Shown here in pieces: positions 43,568 through 52,485 of a stretch of 64,000 nucleotides of DNA. The stretch lies in assembly GCF_010501055.1 (NCBI RefSeq), contig NZ_QVMO01000004.1, positions 55,805-119,804 of the forward strand, written 5' to 3'. Under the pieces are notes generated by a model. That model saw only the letters and a program-made list of their open reading frames with translations. It ran no database searches and was not told the origin of the DNA. The stretch's first letter is position 1. Each line of letters starts with the position of its first letter. Position numbers and translations under genes: made by a program. The DNA is from Dysgonomonas sp. 521. GTDB taxonomy: Bacteria > Bacteroidota > Bacteroidia > Bacteroidales > Dysgonomonadaceae.

Positions 43568-44143
43568 ATGGCAAAGATTGTAACTTTGTGCTTTTTGCTT
43601 GTATCCTTCTTCTCTTCTTGTAATGAGTATACACCTAGGCCAAAAGGGTATATCCGTATAGAAAGAGAGGAAGCCGGTATGGTCAGGCTGGAACGTCCGG
43701 AATTCTCATTTCTGTACCCTTCGAACGCGAAAATAGAATACCTGAAGCCGGAAGCTAAGCACGAAGTCTGGTTCAATATACTGTATCCTGTTTACAAAGC
43801 TACTATCTACTGTACGTATATCCCTACCGACAGGCAGAAACTGCCCAAGATGCTGGATGACAGCCATCAGCTTGCCTATAGCCATGCAGCCCGTGCCGGA
43901 AGTATTACCCAGACCCAGTTTGCGGGCTCAGGTAATACCACAGGGCTTATATATGATATAAGTGGCTCTGTAGCATCTCCGGTGCAATTTTATATAACAG
44001 ATAATACATCTAAGTTTTTGAGGGGGGCATTATATTTTAATGAGGCTGTAAGCCCCGATTCGGTAGCGCCTGTAGTCGCTTTCCTGCGCTCCGATATCAC
44101 ACATATTATGGAGTCGCTGGAGTGGCAAAATATTGTAAAGTGA
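43568..44143 (+). CDS. gldD: GldD lipoprotein
   Basis: A 191-residue lipoprotein (signal ending FFSSC, Cys at residue 18). The sequence EYTPRPKGYIRIEREEAGM, then RPEFSFLYPSNAKIEY and WFNILYPVYKATIYCTYIP matches GldD. The protein is needed for gliding and type IX secretion in gliding Bacteroidota, but is also conserved in non-motile members, where its role is less clear. No other gld genes are in the window. It is likely anchored in a periplasm-facing membrane. Confidence 0.85.
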   Translation: MAKIVTLCFLLVSFFSSCNEYTPRPKGYIRIEREEAGMVRLERPEFSFLYPSNAKIEYLKPEAKHEVWFNILYPVYKATIYCTYIPTDRQKLPKMLDDSHQLAYSHAARAGSITQTQFAGSGNTTGLIYDISGSVASPVQFYITDNTSKFLRGALYFNEAVSPDSVAPVVAFLRSDITHIMESLEWQNIVK

Positions 44144-44180
44144 AAAGCATAGGATAGGGACTATATCGAATATCGTACAT

Positions 44181-44240
44181 GTAGGGGAGGGGTTTGCCCG
44201 CCCAACATCAGTTATCGGGCGGGCAAACCCTGCCCCTGTA
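44181..44240. repeat. GTAGGGG hairpin repeat with long inner stem
   Basis: GGGGTTTGCCCGCCC is mirrored by GGGCGGGCAAACCC across a short loop, giving a stable hairpin between gldD and the next gene. Its outer bases GTAGGGG and CCCCTGTAAC relate it to the hairpins at 5756 and 14761. It may stop the convergent transcripts. Confidence 0.65.
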
Positions 44241-44278
44241 ACTATCAAATAAATAATCGACAAATAATCAAAATTGCA

Positions 44279-44953
44279 CTATTTATTTAGCGGCAGTTTA
44301 TGATATTTAGAAGTAATTATAAATGCCGTAACTCTAAAACCATCGATAGGTACGTCGGTCACATTCATAAAAAGTATTCCAGACTTATCATCCTTATAGA
44401 TTTTGAATTTGTAAGCATAACAAGGGATATTATCATATAAGCGGTACACAAAGGATTTCTTATAGGCTGTGTAGTTCCTTATAAGTCCTCTCTTTCTTTT
44501 ACTGTTCGCTTTTCTCCAGAGTTCTTTATACAAAGAACTTCCGTAATAGTGGTATGCATAAGTGTTTATATCTATTTCAACTTTAAACAGGAGTTCATAA
44601 TGTTCTATCTCGGTGTGTATGTTAAACATATTGTTCCTGAACTGGTCTATTTCGGATGGCTTTTTATCTCCCAGTTTATTCCCTTCGAACAGGCGCCTGT
44701 AGACTTCGATATCACTGAATAGATTGCTGTATTGGCTAAATAGTTCATCATGAGGAATGTTAGAGAATTTCCCCTCTTCAATCATACTCATAAATCCCTG
44801 GGCAAACAAATATGCTTGTCTGCTTCTCTCTCGGGTGGATATTTGTGCTGTTCCTGATGGTCTTGTCCTGTTATTATGATATTGGGCAATCAAATAACCT
44901 GTGATAGAACCACCAATCCACGCTAATAGGATAAATAGATAATATAAGGCCAT
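44279..44953 (-). CDS. Membrane-anchored protein of unknown function
   Basis: A 224-residue protein with one N-terminal hydrophobic helix (LYYLFILLAWIGGSITGYLI) and no cleavable signal. The rest is soluble and rich in Tyr, Asn, Lys and Arg, with charged helices (AQISTRERSRQAYLFAQGFM, RKRGLIRNYTAYKKSFVYRL) and a beta-rich end. No family is recognised. It stands alone and is convergent with gldD. Its composition is more AT-rich than the neighbours, so it may be a recent arrival. Confidence 0.6.
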   Translation of the reverse strand: MALYYLFILLAWIGGSITGYLIAQYHNNRTRPSGTAQISTRERSRQAYLFAQGFMSMIEEGKFSNIPHDELFSQYSNLFSDIEVYRRLFEGNKLGDKKPSEIDQFRNNMFNIHTEIEHYELLFKVEIDINTYAYHYYGSSLYKELWRKANSKRKRGLIRNYTAYKKSFVYRLYDNIPCYAYKFKIYKDDKSGILFMNVTDVPIDGFRVTAFIITSKYHKLPLNK

Positions 44954-45144
44954 AATTATCTATTGGTATATGATTGGATTCTAAAGATACAATTTTTTTT
45001 TGCAATACATGACAAAAAATATTGAAACTGGCTTGAAAACCATATTTTCATAACCGTAAGTCATCGACCTAATGTCATCAAGTTAAGGATTATTGTATCA
45101 AAAGTTGTAATAAATTCTTTTCATTACTTATGTGAGGAATATCT
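44954..45144. repeat. Intergenic stretch with partial repeats
   Basis: ATACATGACAAAAAATATTG near 45005 is a single end of family 2, AATGTCATCAAGTTAAGG (45071-45088) a single end of family 3, and GTAATAAATTCTTTTCATTACTTA near 45106 resembles repeats at 47574 and 63898. No gene was seen. Confidence 0.5.
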
Positions 45145-45176
45145 TTTGTATTTTTATGATGGATAAATTATATTTG
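45145..45176 (+). promoter_or_regulatory. Bacteroidota-type promoter for the lipoprotein at 45213
   Basis: TTTG (45145-45148), a 20-bp spacer and TATATTTG (45169-45176) form a full consensus match. The start of transcription would be about 30 bases before the ATG at 45213. Confidence 0.7.
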
Positions 45177-45212
45177 CAGTTCGGCTCTGATGTTGAATAA
45201 ATCTTTTCAGAT

Positions 45213-46031
45213 ATGAAAAATCTTTTATTTTCGATAATAACTATATTCTTCTTTTCTTCGTGTAGTTCTACTTTTTTCTACTCCACCCTTAACACACCCA
45301 ATGGATATGTGGAAAAAGTAGATAATGGGGATTTTCTATTAGAGACTGACAGCCTGTGGATTGCATACTGTTTTAAGGGGCAGGGAGGCCCTGTGCAGAT
45401 TACTGTATTTAATAAAACCGATAAACCGTTCTATGTGGATTGGAAAAAATCCGCTTTGATTATTGATAATGTAGCCCTGACCTATTCCGGCGAAAAACTG
45501 GATTATTCCGGCGATTGGGGTGGACTCTCTAATGATACATACGCATGGGGTGGTTTCGATGGCTCGGTATCGTTGCCCAAGGATGTGAGTTTTATACCTC
45601 CTCAAACGATGATAAGCGAAATACCGCTGGCTCTTAATCCTACCTTCGACCATATAGATAAGAAGAAGTATAGGGACTCATATATAGGCAACAAAAGCGA
45701 AACGGCGATGAAGGTGAAGAGGCTTGACTTTGATGAAAGAAACAGTCCTTTGTCATTCAAAAGTTATCTTACAGTCTATTCGCAGCCGGAAAGACCTATG
45801 GTTTTTGAACAGGATTTCTATTTGTCTACTTTGATGCGTACATCCGAGATGAAGCCCTCATCCTTACCGGGACAGATGCTCGACCGCGGCGACTTTTTCT
45901 ATATGGAGAAACCTGCCAATAATACAGCCCTCTATACTACTCTCGGCATTGTCGCGGGAGCAGGACTTATTGTTATCGGGGTCGTGTATGGAGAACCTGA
46001 AGATTACTATGACTATAGTGATGACTGGTAA
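45213..46031 (+). CDS. Lipoprotein of unknown function with C-terminal hydrophobic stretch
   Basis: A 272-residue protein with a lipoprotein signal (NLLFSIITIFFFSSC; Cys near residue 17). The mature part is beta-rich (SLWIAYCFKGQGGPVQITVFN, KPFYVDWKKSALIIDNVALTY) and includes a LDYSGDWGGLSNDTYAWGG stretch. Near the C-terminus there is a second hydrophobic helix (ALYTTLGIVAGAGLIVIGVVY) with a short acidic tail after it (DYYDYSDDW). No family is recognised. It has its own consensus promoter and is convergent with gltD across only 4 bases. Confidence 0.7.
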   Translation: MKNLLFSIITIFFFSSCSSTFFYSTLNTPNGYVEKVDNGDFLLETDSLWIAYCFKGQGGPVQITVFNKTDKPFYVDWKKSALIIDNVALTYSGEKLDYSGDWGGLSNDTYAWGGFDGSVSLPKDVSFIPPQTMISEIPLALNPTFDHIDKKKYRDSYIGNKSETAMKVKRLDFDERNSPLSFKSYLTVYSQPERPMVFEQDFYLSTLMRTSEMKPSSLPGQMLDRGDFFYMEKPANNTALYTTLGIVAGAGLIVIGVVYGEPEDYYDYSDDW

Positions 46032-46035
46032 AATG

Positions 46036-47340
46036 TTATTGACTTAAAAGTTTTACCGCGTCTACATACTGCGCAATTCCTTTAGCCACTTGCTTTGCCT
46101 CGCGCATAGCCAGTACCACTGTCTGAGGGGTATGTACCACGTCTCCTCCGGCAAATACGCCCTTACGTGTTGTCATACCATACGGATGCTGTTTTGTGAT
46201 AACATACCCGTTCTCATTCACCTCTATCCCAAGCGAAGTAGAAACGATACGGTTAGCAGGTTTGGAGCCTATCGCTATCAATACGCGGTTCACCGGTTTT
46301 ACGATCTCTCCGTCAGGCGTTTCTATGCGTACCGCCCTTAATACGTTCTTTTCGCCGATACATTCCACAGTACGGCTTTGCCACATAAACTGTACACCCT
46401 CCTCTACAGCTTCGGTGTATTCGGTTCGCAGTGCCGGAATTTGTTCTTCCGTTCCGCGGTAGATGATAGTTACTGTTTTTGCTCCCATTCTCAACGCTGT
46501 GCGCGATGCGTCCATAGCGACATTGCCTGCTCCGATGACAACGATATCTTCATTTTCTGCCAGAGGTACGGCTTCCCTGCTTATATCCCCGTTGTTATAG
46601 AGATTGACCATTCTAAGGAAGTAAGAAGATTGCAGTACCCTGAATAAATTGATTCCGGGAATGTCTACCGTTTTTGGGACGGAGGTGCCTGAACCGATGA
46701 ATACGGCATCGAACTCGCGGTCGAGCATATCATCCACAGTCCCTTTTTCTCCTACCAGATAGTCGCTTATGAAGGTAACGCCCAGTGCCTCAATTTTCTT
46801 TATTTCTCTGCGGACTATATCCTTTGGCAGACGGTATTCGGGTATGCCGTACATGAGTACGCCTCCGGGTTCTTTCTGCCCTTCAAACACGACGACGTTG
46901 AATCCTTCGCGTGCGAGGTCTCCGGCTACGGTCAATCCTGCCGGGCCAGAGCCTACGATGGCTACTTTTCCTCTGGTTTTGGGTTTCAGCCGGTCTTTGA
47001 TAAGATTCATATCGCTGTCAAAGTCGGCGATGAAGCGTTCCAGCCTGCCTACTTTGACAGGATTATTCTTTTTGTTAAGGATGCAATGCCCTTCACACTG
47101 CTTTTCGTGAGGACATACTCTTCCGCATATAGCCGGAAGGTTACTTTTTTCGTTTATTATCTGCATTGCCGCGCCTATATTGCCCATCGATAACTGGTTG
47201 ACGAATCCGGGAATATTATGTTCGATAGGGCAGCCCTGTATACACAACGGGTTCTTACAATTAAGGCAACGTTTGGCTTCATCTATGGCTTCCTGCGTAG
47301 TGTAGCCTGTATTTATTTCTGCGAATTTTTTATTTTTCAT
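46036..47340 (-). CDS. gltD: NADPH-dependent glutamate synthase small-subunit type (GltD/GltA-like)
   Basis: A 434-residue flavoprotein. It has N-terminal Cys motifs (RCLNCKNPLCIQGCP and CGRVCPHEKQCEGHC) for two [4Fe-4S] clusters, the FAD-binding IVGSGPAGLTVAG (near residues 128-140) and a second dinucleotide site VVIGAGNVAMDASR (near 265). It has the length of the stand-alone, homotetrameric glutamate synthase class; no large glutamine-amidotransferase subunit or nfnA-like partner is beside it. It could equally be the beta subunit of a bifurcating transhydrogenase or an NADPH oxidoreductase. Repeats of TTGCAA precede its start. Confidence 0.85.
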   Translation of the reverse strand: MKNKKFAEINTGYTTQEAIDEAKRCLNCKNPLCIQGCPIEHNIPGFVNQLSMGNIGAAMQIINEKSNLPAICGRVCPHEKQCEGHCILNKKNNPVKVGRLERFIADFDSDMNLIKDRLKPKTRGKVAIVGSGPAGLTVAGDLAREGFNVVVFEGQKEPGGVLMYGIPEYRLPKDIVRREIKKIEALGVTFISDYLVGEKGTVDDMLDREFDAVFIGSGTSVPKTVDIPGINLFRVLQSSYFLRMVNLYNNGDISREAVPLAENEDIVVIGAGNVAMDASRTALRMGAKTVTIIYRGTEEQIPALRTEYTEAVEEGVQFMWQSRTVECIGEKNVLRAVRIETPDGEIVKPVNRVLIAIGSKPANRIVSTSLGIEVNENGYVITKQHPYGMTTRKGVFAGGDVVHTPQTVVLAMREAKQVAKGIAQYVDAVKLLSQ

Positions 47341-47361
47341 TTCAAGGTATTATCAGGTAAT

Positions 47362-47414
47362 TGCAATCTTTACATTGCAAATGTATATATTATTTTGCAA
47401 TATTGATATTGCAT
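47362..47414. promoter_or_regulatory. Cluster of four TTGCAA/TTGCAT sites upstream of gltD
   Basis: TTGCAA at 47361-47366, 47376-47381 and 47395-47400 and TTGCAT at 47409-47414 lie 21-74 bases before the gltD ATG. CAAATGTA within this region reads TACATTTG on the minus strand, a -7-like box. Spacings of 15, 19 and 14 bases are irregular. Repeated palindromic half-sites next to a nitrogen-metabolism gene suggest regulator binding, but this is only a pattern. Confidence 0.35.
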
Positions 47415-48255
47415 AACTAGCTTTTTTTAATTATTTCTGTAAAATTTTGATATTGTTTTTGGAGAATAGACAAGTGGAAGTTGATGAAAGAGGGTGTAAC
47501 GCTTGTGTTATTGGGCACTCCCGACCCTCACCCCGGTTCTCCCCAAAGGGGGAAGGGTTAGACGCCTAATGTTGCAATAAATACTTTTCATTACTTAAAT
47601 CGGTCTTTTCTATCTGCGCGCAATCACAGATTGCTTACCTTACTTTTGGCCGAAGCTCCAAAAGTAAGCAAAAAAGCATTGCGCCCCGTACGCTTGCTAA
47701 CGGCGCTGGCTGACGCCTGACGAGCAGAATTTATACCAATGTCATCAAGTTAAGTAAATCTTATACCCTGTCATCCTGAACGATAGTGAAGAATCTCTTT
47801 TCTTAAAAGCAATTTGCCTACAAGGGATGCTTCGTCCCTCAGCATGACAAAGAGGAAAAAGGCTTGACTTAATGACATTGGGGTCTATCTTCTGTCTCGG
47901 CGTTGCGTTGCGACTCCGTGCATCTGTTCCGCAGGCGGGGCACCCACCCGGTGCAGGCGGCGTGAAACGGAATGTTGTCCGAGCCGCAGGCGAGTTTCGT
48001 CCCGTTTAGCCGTCCAGCCGTTGGTGGGTCGCCGAGGGACAAAGCACTAGCCTTTTGCTTCCTTTTGGGCAATGCCAAAAGGAAGGACAAGCCCGGGAGG
48101 GCGCGGCAGCAGGGAGCTACGACTAAAGTATTTAGCCTAGGATAGCCTTTATGCAAAAAATAAAAGAACCTATAATTTAAACAAAACGAAACACCGATTC
48201 GCATTATTCACAACTCATCACTTCCTTATATAAGACAATTTTCATCACAAACAAC
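47415..48255. repeat. Long gene-free stretch made of repeats
   Basis: This 840-base region carries several repeat types: a C/G-rich pair (47519-47560), ATGTTGCAATAAATACTTTTC (from 47568), a palindromic ACTTTTGGCCGAAGCTCCAAAAGT (from 47651), a family 3 element (47736-47881), and a GC-rich stretch (47884-48125) holding CCTTTTGGGCAATGCCAAAAGG. A 111-codon frame on the minus strand (47869-48204) lacks gene-like features and crosses the repeats, so I do not call it. Confidence 0.55.
47736..47881. mobile_element. MITE-like element, family 3
   Basis: CCAATGTCATCAAGTTAAG (47736-47754) is mirrored by GACTTAATGACATTGG (47866-47881). The interior holds GTCATCCTGAACGATAGTG, a common Bacteroidota intergenic motif. 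A shorter relative (84 bp) lies at 57582-57665 and a single end near 45071. Confidence 0.6.
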
Positions 48256-48312
48256 AACGAAGGCTGCCACTAAAAAAGTAACAGCCTCCATGATCGTAAT
48301 AATCCTGTCAAT

Positions 48313-50112
48313 TTATTTCTTTGCCATCCGCTTACGGTCGTTTTCGTCAAGGTATATCTTGCGTAACCGTATAGCATGAGGGGTAACTTCTACATATTCA
48401 TCTTCTTTGATATATTCCAACGCGTCTTCAAGGCTGAATATAATAGCAGGCGCAAGCCTTACTTTGTCATCCGTTCCCGAAGCGCGAACATTGGTCAGCT
48501 TCTTCGACTTGGTAAGATTTACTACCAAATCGCCTTCCTTGGTATGTTCCCCTACAATCTGCCCCATATATATATCGGTCTGCGGTTCAAGGAAGAATCT
48601 ACCTCTGTCCTGAAGCTTATCCAGCGCGTAAGCATAGGCATTACCGGATTCACTTGCTATAATAGAACCATTGGCACGCTTCTCTATATCGCCTTTCCAT
48701 GGCTGGAATTCGAGGAAACGGTGTGCTATGACAGCTTCTCCCGCCGATAAAGTCAGTGCGGCATTATTCAATCCGATTATTCCACGCGATGGGATCGTAA
48801 ATTCAAGATAGATGCGCTCTTTCTTGTTACCCATCATAGTGAGTTCGCCACGGCGGCGTGTCACTAAGTCTATAATCTTACTCGAATATTCTTCGGGAAG
48901 GTTTATCGTCAGCTGTTCTACCGGTTCGTATTTCTGACCGTCTATTTCTTTTATAATTACCTTAGGCTGGCCTACCTGCAGTTCATAGCCCTCGCGGCGC
49001 ATTGTTTCAATCAGGATAGACAAGTGCAGGATCCCCCTGCCATATACAACCCACGAGTCCGCATTATCCGTAGACTCTACACGCAAAGCCAGGTTGCGGT
49101 CAAGCTCCCTCATCAGGCGGTCGTGAATATGCCTCGATGTTACAAACTTACCATCTTTCCCGAAAAACGGGGAATCATTGATCGTAAACAACATGGACAT
49201 GGTAGGCTCGTCAATATCAATTGTCGGCAACGGTTCAGGCTTCTCAATATCGGCTATCGAATCGCCGATTTCGAATCCTTCGATACCGATAAGCGCGCAT
49301 ATATCTCCGCATTGAACGGTAGAGACTTTTGTCCGTCCCAATCCTTCGAATGTATTCAGTTCTTTTATTTTAGTCTTTACGATGCTGCCATCCCGCTTAC
49401 AAAGGGAAACATCCATATTCTCCCTCAGTTCTCCGCGATGCACACGCCCTACAGCGATGCGCCCCACATACTTGGAGTAGTCGAGCGATGTAATCAGCAT
49501 CTGAGGCGTACCTGCGAGATACTCCGGAGCCGGAATATGCTCTACGATAGCATCAAGTAATGGGGTTATATCTTCAGTCGGCTTGTGCCAGTCTTCAGAC
49601 ATCCAAGCCTGTTTTGCCGAGCCATAGATTGTAGGAAAATCAAGCTGCTCTTCTGTAGCGTCAAGGCTGAACATTAAATCGAAAACCATCTCATGAACTT
49701 CATCCGGACGGCAGTTGGGCTTATCCACTTTATTGATTACGACAATAGGTTTCAGCCCCATGTGAATCGCTTTCTGAAGTACAAAGCGTGTTTGCGGCAT
49801 AGGCCCTTCAAAAGCATCTACCAGCAACAGACAGCCGTCAGCCATATTCAGTACCCGTTCGACCTCGCCGCCAAAGTCGGCATGCCCAGGGGTGTCTATG
49901 ATGTTTATCTTAGTCCCTTTATAATTTATCGAAACGTTCTTGGAAAGGATAGTAATTCCGCGTTCGCGTTCCAAATCGTTATTGTCAAGTATAAGTTCTC
50001 CTGAGGATTGATTTTCTCTGAAAAGTTGTCCGGCAAGAAGCATCTTATCTACAAGGGTAGTCTTACCATGATCGACATGTGCGATAATCGCAATATTTCT
50101 AATATTTTGCAT
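48313..50112 (-). CDS. typA: Translational GTPase TypA/BipA
   Basis: A 599-residue ribosome-associated GTPase: G1 [10 protein letters not shown] (residues 10-19), G3 [17 protein letters not shown]4 NKVDKP, then EF-Tu/EF-G domains II, III and V and the TypA-specific C-terminal part ([15 protein letters not shown]). It acts in ribosome assembly and stress growth. It is downstream of the lpx operon but separated from it by a strong terminator. Confidence 0.97.
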   Translation of the reverse strand: MQNIRNIAIIAHVDHGKTTLVDKMLLAGQLFRENQSSGELILDNNDLERERGITILSKNVSINYKGTKINIIDTPGHADFGGEVERVLNMADGCLLLVDAFEGPMPQTRFVLQKAIHMGLKPIVVINKVDKPNCRPDEVHEMVFDLMFSLDATEEQLDFPTIYGSAKQAWMSEDWHKPTEDITPLLDAIVEHIPAPEYLAGTPQMLITSLDYSKYVGRIAVGRVHRGELRENMDVSLCKRDGSIVKTKIKELNTFEGLGRTKVSTVQCGDICALIGIEGFEIGDSIADIEKPEPLPTIDIDEPTMSMLFTINDSPFFGKDGKFVTSRHIHDRLMRELDRNLALRVESTDNADSWVVYGRGILHLSILIETMRREGYELQVGQPKVIIKEIDGQKYEPVEQLTINLPEEYSSKIIDLVTRRRGELTMMGNKKERIYLEFTIPSRGIIGLNNAALTLSAGEAVIAHRFLEFQPWKGDIEKRANGSIIASESGNAYAYALDKLQDRGRFFLEPQTDIYMGQIVGEHTKEGDLVVNLTKSKKLTNVRASGTDDKVRLAPAIIFSLEDALEYIKEDEYVEVTPHAIRLRKIYLDENDRKRMAKK

Positions 50113-50149
50113 ATATATGATTTGAGGGTGCGAAGGTACGACATTTTTA

Positions 50150-50187
50150 TAAAAAAATAATCCATTTAGAATATCTAAATGGATTAT
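50150..50187 (-). terminator. Rho-independent terminator of the lpx operon
   Basis: A perfect 14-bp stem ATAATCCATTTAGA (50157-50170) / TCTAAATGGATTAT (50174-50187), loop ATA. On the minus strand it is followed by TTTTTT (50156-50151). It lies 22 bases after the lpxA stop. Confidence 0.88.
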
Positions 50188-50208
50188 AATTTATTCTTTT
50201 ATTAATGT

Positions 50209-50994
50209 TTATCCCATATACCCCCTTACGATACCACGAGGCGAGTTTTTGACAAAGTCTACGATAAGCCTCATCTCTGGCGTTTCGGCAAATTCGTTTT
50301 CTATTTTACCAATAGCATCAGAAAAATTGAATCCGGCCTGATAGATAACACGGTATATCTCCTGTATTTCATTTATTTTCTCGTTGGAATAACCGCTACG
50401 GCGCAATCCGATAAGGTTTACCCCGGAATAGCAAACAGGCTCGCGACCCGCTATGATAAATGGTGGGATGTCTTTGCCTAAGCGTGTACCTCCCTGTATC
50501 ATAACGTGTGCTCCCAAGCGTGTAAACTGATGTACGAGCGTACCTCCGCTTAATATGGCATGGTGGTCGACTTCGACTTCTCCTGCCAGCTGGGTGGCGT
50601 TGCCAAGAATAACATAATCGCTCAGTTCGCAATCGTGCGCAACATGACTATAGGCCATCAGCAAACAATAGCTACCTACCGTGGTATGCCCTTTAGAAGC
50701 AGTTCCCCTGTTTACGGTGGCACATTCCCTGATGGTTGTATTATTGCCTACTATAGCAAGGCTATCTTCTCCTTTAAATTTCAGATCCTGAGGAATCCCT
50801 CCTACTACCGCACCCGGAAAGATACAGCAATCGCTTCCTATACGGGAGCCACTCCTTATATTGGCGCCCGACATTATATGTGTGCCATCGCCCACTTCTG
50901 TATTTCTGTCTATAAAAGCGAAAGCTTCGATTGTCACATTTTCTCCCAATTTAGCTTCGGGATGGACATAAGCCTGATTAGATATGTTTGACAT
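50209..50994 (-). CDS. lpxA: UDP-N-acetylglucosamine acyltransferase
   Basis: A 261-residue cytoplasmic acyltransferase with a left-handed beta helix of hexapeptide repeats (IEAFAFIDRNTEVGDGTHIM, VTIEAFAF and so on) and the catalytic His in AYSHVAHDCEL (near residue 122). The RGTASKGHTTVGS segment matches substrate-binding turns. It starts lipid A synthesis by attaching a hydroxyacyl chain to UDP-GlcNAc. It is the last gene of the lpxD, lpxC/fabZ, lpxA operon. Confidence 0.96.
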   Translation of the reverse strand: MSNISNQAYVHPEAKLGENVTIEAFAFIDRNTEVGDGTHIMSGANIRSGSRIGSDCCIFPGAVVGGIPQDLKFKGEDSLAIVGNNTTIRECATVNRGTASKGHTTVGSYCLLMAYSHVAHDCELSDYVILGNATQLAGEVEVDHHAILSGGTLVHQFTRLGAHVMIQGGTRLGKDIPPFIIAGREPVCYSGVNLIGLRRSGYSNEKINEIQEIYRVIYQAGFNFSDAIGKIENEFAETPEMRLIVDFVKNSPRGIVRGYMG

Positions 50995-51084
50995 GATGTA
51001 ATATTTAAATCTGATGGAACAATATACAAACTTAACAAATTATCGCTATTTGTCTGCAAAAAGTAATAAACAGGTCTGTGACTT

Positions 51085-52470
51085 CTATTTATTTTTCACG
51101 ATCTGTGCCGTAAATTCAGCTTCTGAGACGAGCCTGTCCCCTATAAAGGTATATCCTTTCATATTGGCTATGCCGCGTCTGATCTCAGACATCATATTCA
51201 GCCTGAAAATAAGCGTATCGCCGGGTACTACTTTATTCCTGAATTTCACATTGTCAATTTTAAGGAAATATGTAGAATACCTTTCCGGCTCTTCCACCTG
51301 AGACAATACCAGCAAACCTCCTACCTGCGCCATCGCTTCTATTTGCAAAACACCCGGCATCACAGGTTCCTGAGGGAAATGCCCCTGAAAATACGGTTCG
51401 TTAGTTGTAATATTCTTTACACCAATAATATATTTTTGCCCTACTTCGATAACCTTATCAACCATCAGGAACGGATATCTGTGCGGAAGCAATTCCTTTA
51501 TCTTGTTGATGTCGAAAACCGCAGGTTTATTCGGGTCATATACAGGCGGCTGAACCTCGCTCAGTTTAATCTGCTTGCGAATCAAACGCGCCAGTTTATT
51601 ATTTATCTTATGCCCCGGGCGCGTAGCGATAATCCTTCCCCTGATAGGTTTTCCTATCAATGCCATATCCCCGATTATATCGAGCAGTTTATGGCGGGCA
51701 GGCTCATTAGGGTACATTATTTGTTTATTGTTCAGGTAGCCAAGCTCTGTCGCGTCCTTGTGAGGTACGCCAAGCAGATCGGCCAGGCTGTCCAGATCCT
51801 GTTGGGATATCTGACGTTCGTAGATTACGATAGCGTTATCCAGGTCTCCTCCTTTTATCAGCCCCGCTTCACGTAATTTTTGTATTTCGCGTACAAAAAC
51901 GAATGTCCGCGCGCTTGCTATTTCCTTCGGAAAATCGGCCAGATTATCGAGTGACGCTGATTGATTCGGTATATATTTTGATTCGAATTCGATAAATGAG
52001 TTGATACAAAAACGATCATCGGGAAGAAGTGTCAGTTTAGAGCCTGTCTCTTCATCTACAACCTCCATTTTATGACGGACGACAAAGTAATCCCTTTCTT
52101 CGTTCTGTTCTACTATGCCCACTCCAAATATAGCCTGCACATACTGTATAGAACTACCGTCAAGTATAGGAAATTCCGGCGCATTTACTTCTATGAGGCA
52201 ATTATCTACCTTCAACGCATAAAGAGCGGCCATGGCATGCTCTATGGTACTTACCTGTACATTATCTTTTATCAACACTGTACCACGTTGGGTATTACCA
52301 ACATTTTCTGCCAAAGCATCTATTACCGGTTGATTTTCAAGATCAATCCTTTTTATTTTGTATCCGTGGTTATCCGGCGCAGGATTGAAAGTTATGGTTA
52401 TAGGTAGTCCTGTATGCAACCCTTTTCCTTGCAATGTAAAACTGCTCTTCAGAGTGTGCTGTTTACTCAT
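51085..52470 (-). CDS. lpxC-fabZ: Fused LpxC deacetylase / FabZ dehydratase
   Basis: A 461-residue fusion typical of Bacteroidota. Residues 1 to about 310 are LpxC, with the zinc ligands in STIEHAMAAL and ARHKLLDIIGDMALIG (HKLLD). Residues from about 318 are FabZ, with LLPHRYPFLMVDKV and the hot-dog active site FQGHFPQEPVMPGVLQIEAMAQ (His and Glu). LpxC commits UDP-acyl-GlcNAc to lipid A; FabZ dehydrates hydroxyacyl-ACP for fatty-acid chains. The fusion puts both users of hydroxyacyl-ACP under one gene. Confidence 0.97.
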   Translation of the reverse strand: MSKQHTLKSSFTLQGKGLHTGLPITITFNPAPDNHGYKIKRIDLENQPVIDALAENVGNTQRGTVLIKDNVQVSTIEHAMAALYALKVDNCLIEVNAPEFPILDGSSIQYVQAIFGVGIVEQNEERDYFVVRHKMEVVDEETGSKLTLLPDDRFCINSFIEFESKYIPNQSASLDNLADFPKEIASARTFVFVREIQKLREAGLIKGGDLDNAIVIYERQISQQDLDSLADLLGVPHKDATELGYLNNKQIMYPNEPARHKLLDIIGDMALIGKPIRGRIIATRPGHKINNKLARLIRKQIKLSEVQPPVYDPNKPAVFDINKIKELLPHRYPFLMVDKVIEVGQKYIIGVKNITTNEPYFQGHFPQEPVMPGVLQIEAMAQVGGLLVLSQVEEPERYSTYFLKIDNVKFRNKVVPGDTLIFRLNMMSEIRRGIANMKGYTFIGDRLVSEAEFTAQIVKNK

Positions 52471-52485
52471 TTTTATAAGATATAA

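Noticed and set aside
47869..48204. 111-codon open frame on the minus strand
   Set aside because: It crosses several repeat elements and encodes a sequence with many Arg/Cys/Pro and no domain or signal; such frames arise from GC-rich intergenic repeats.
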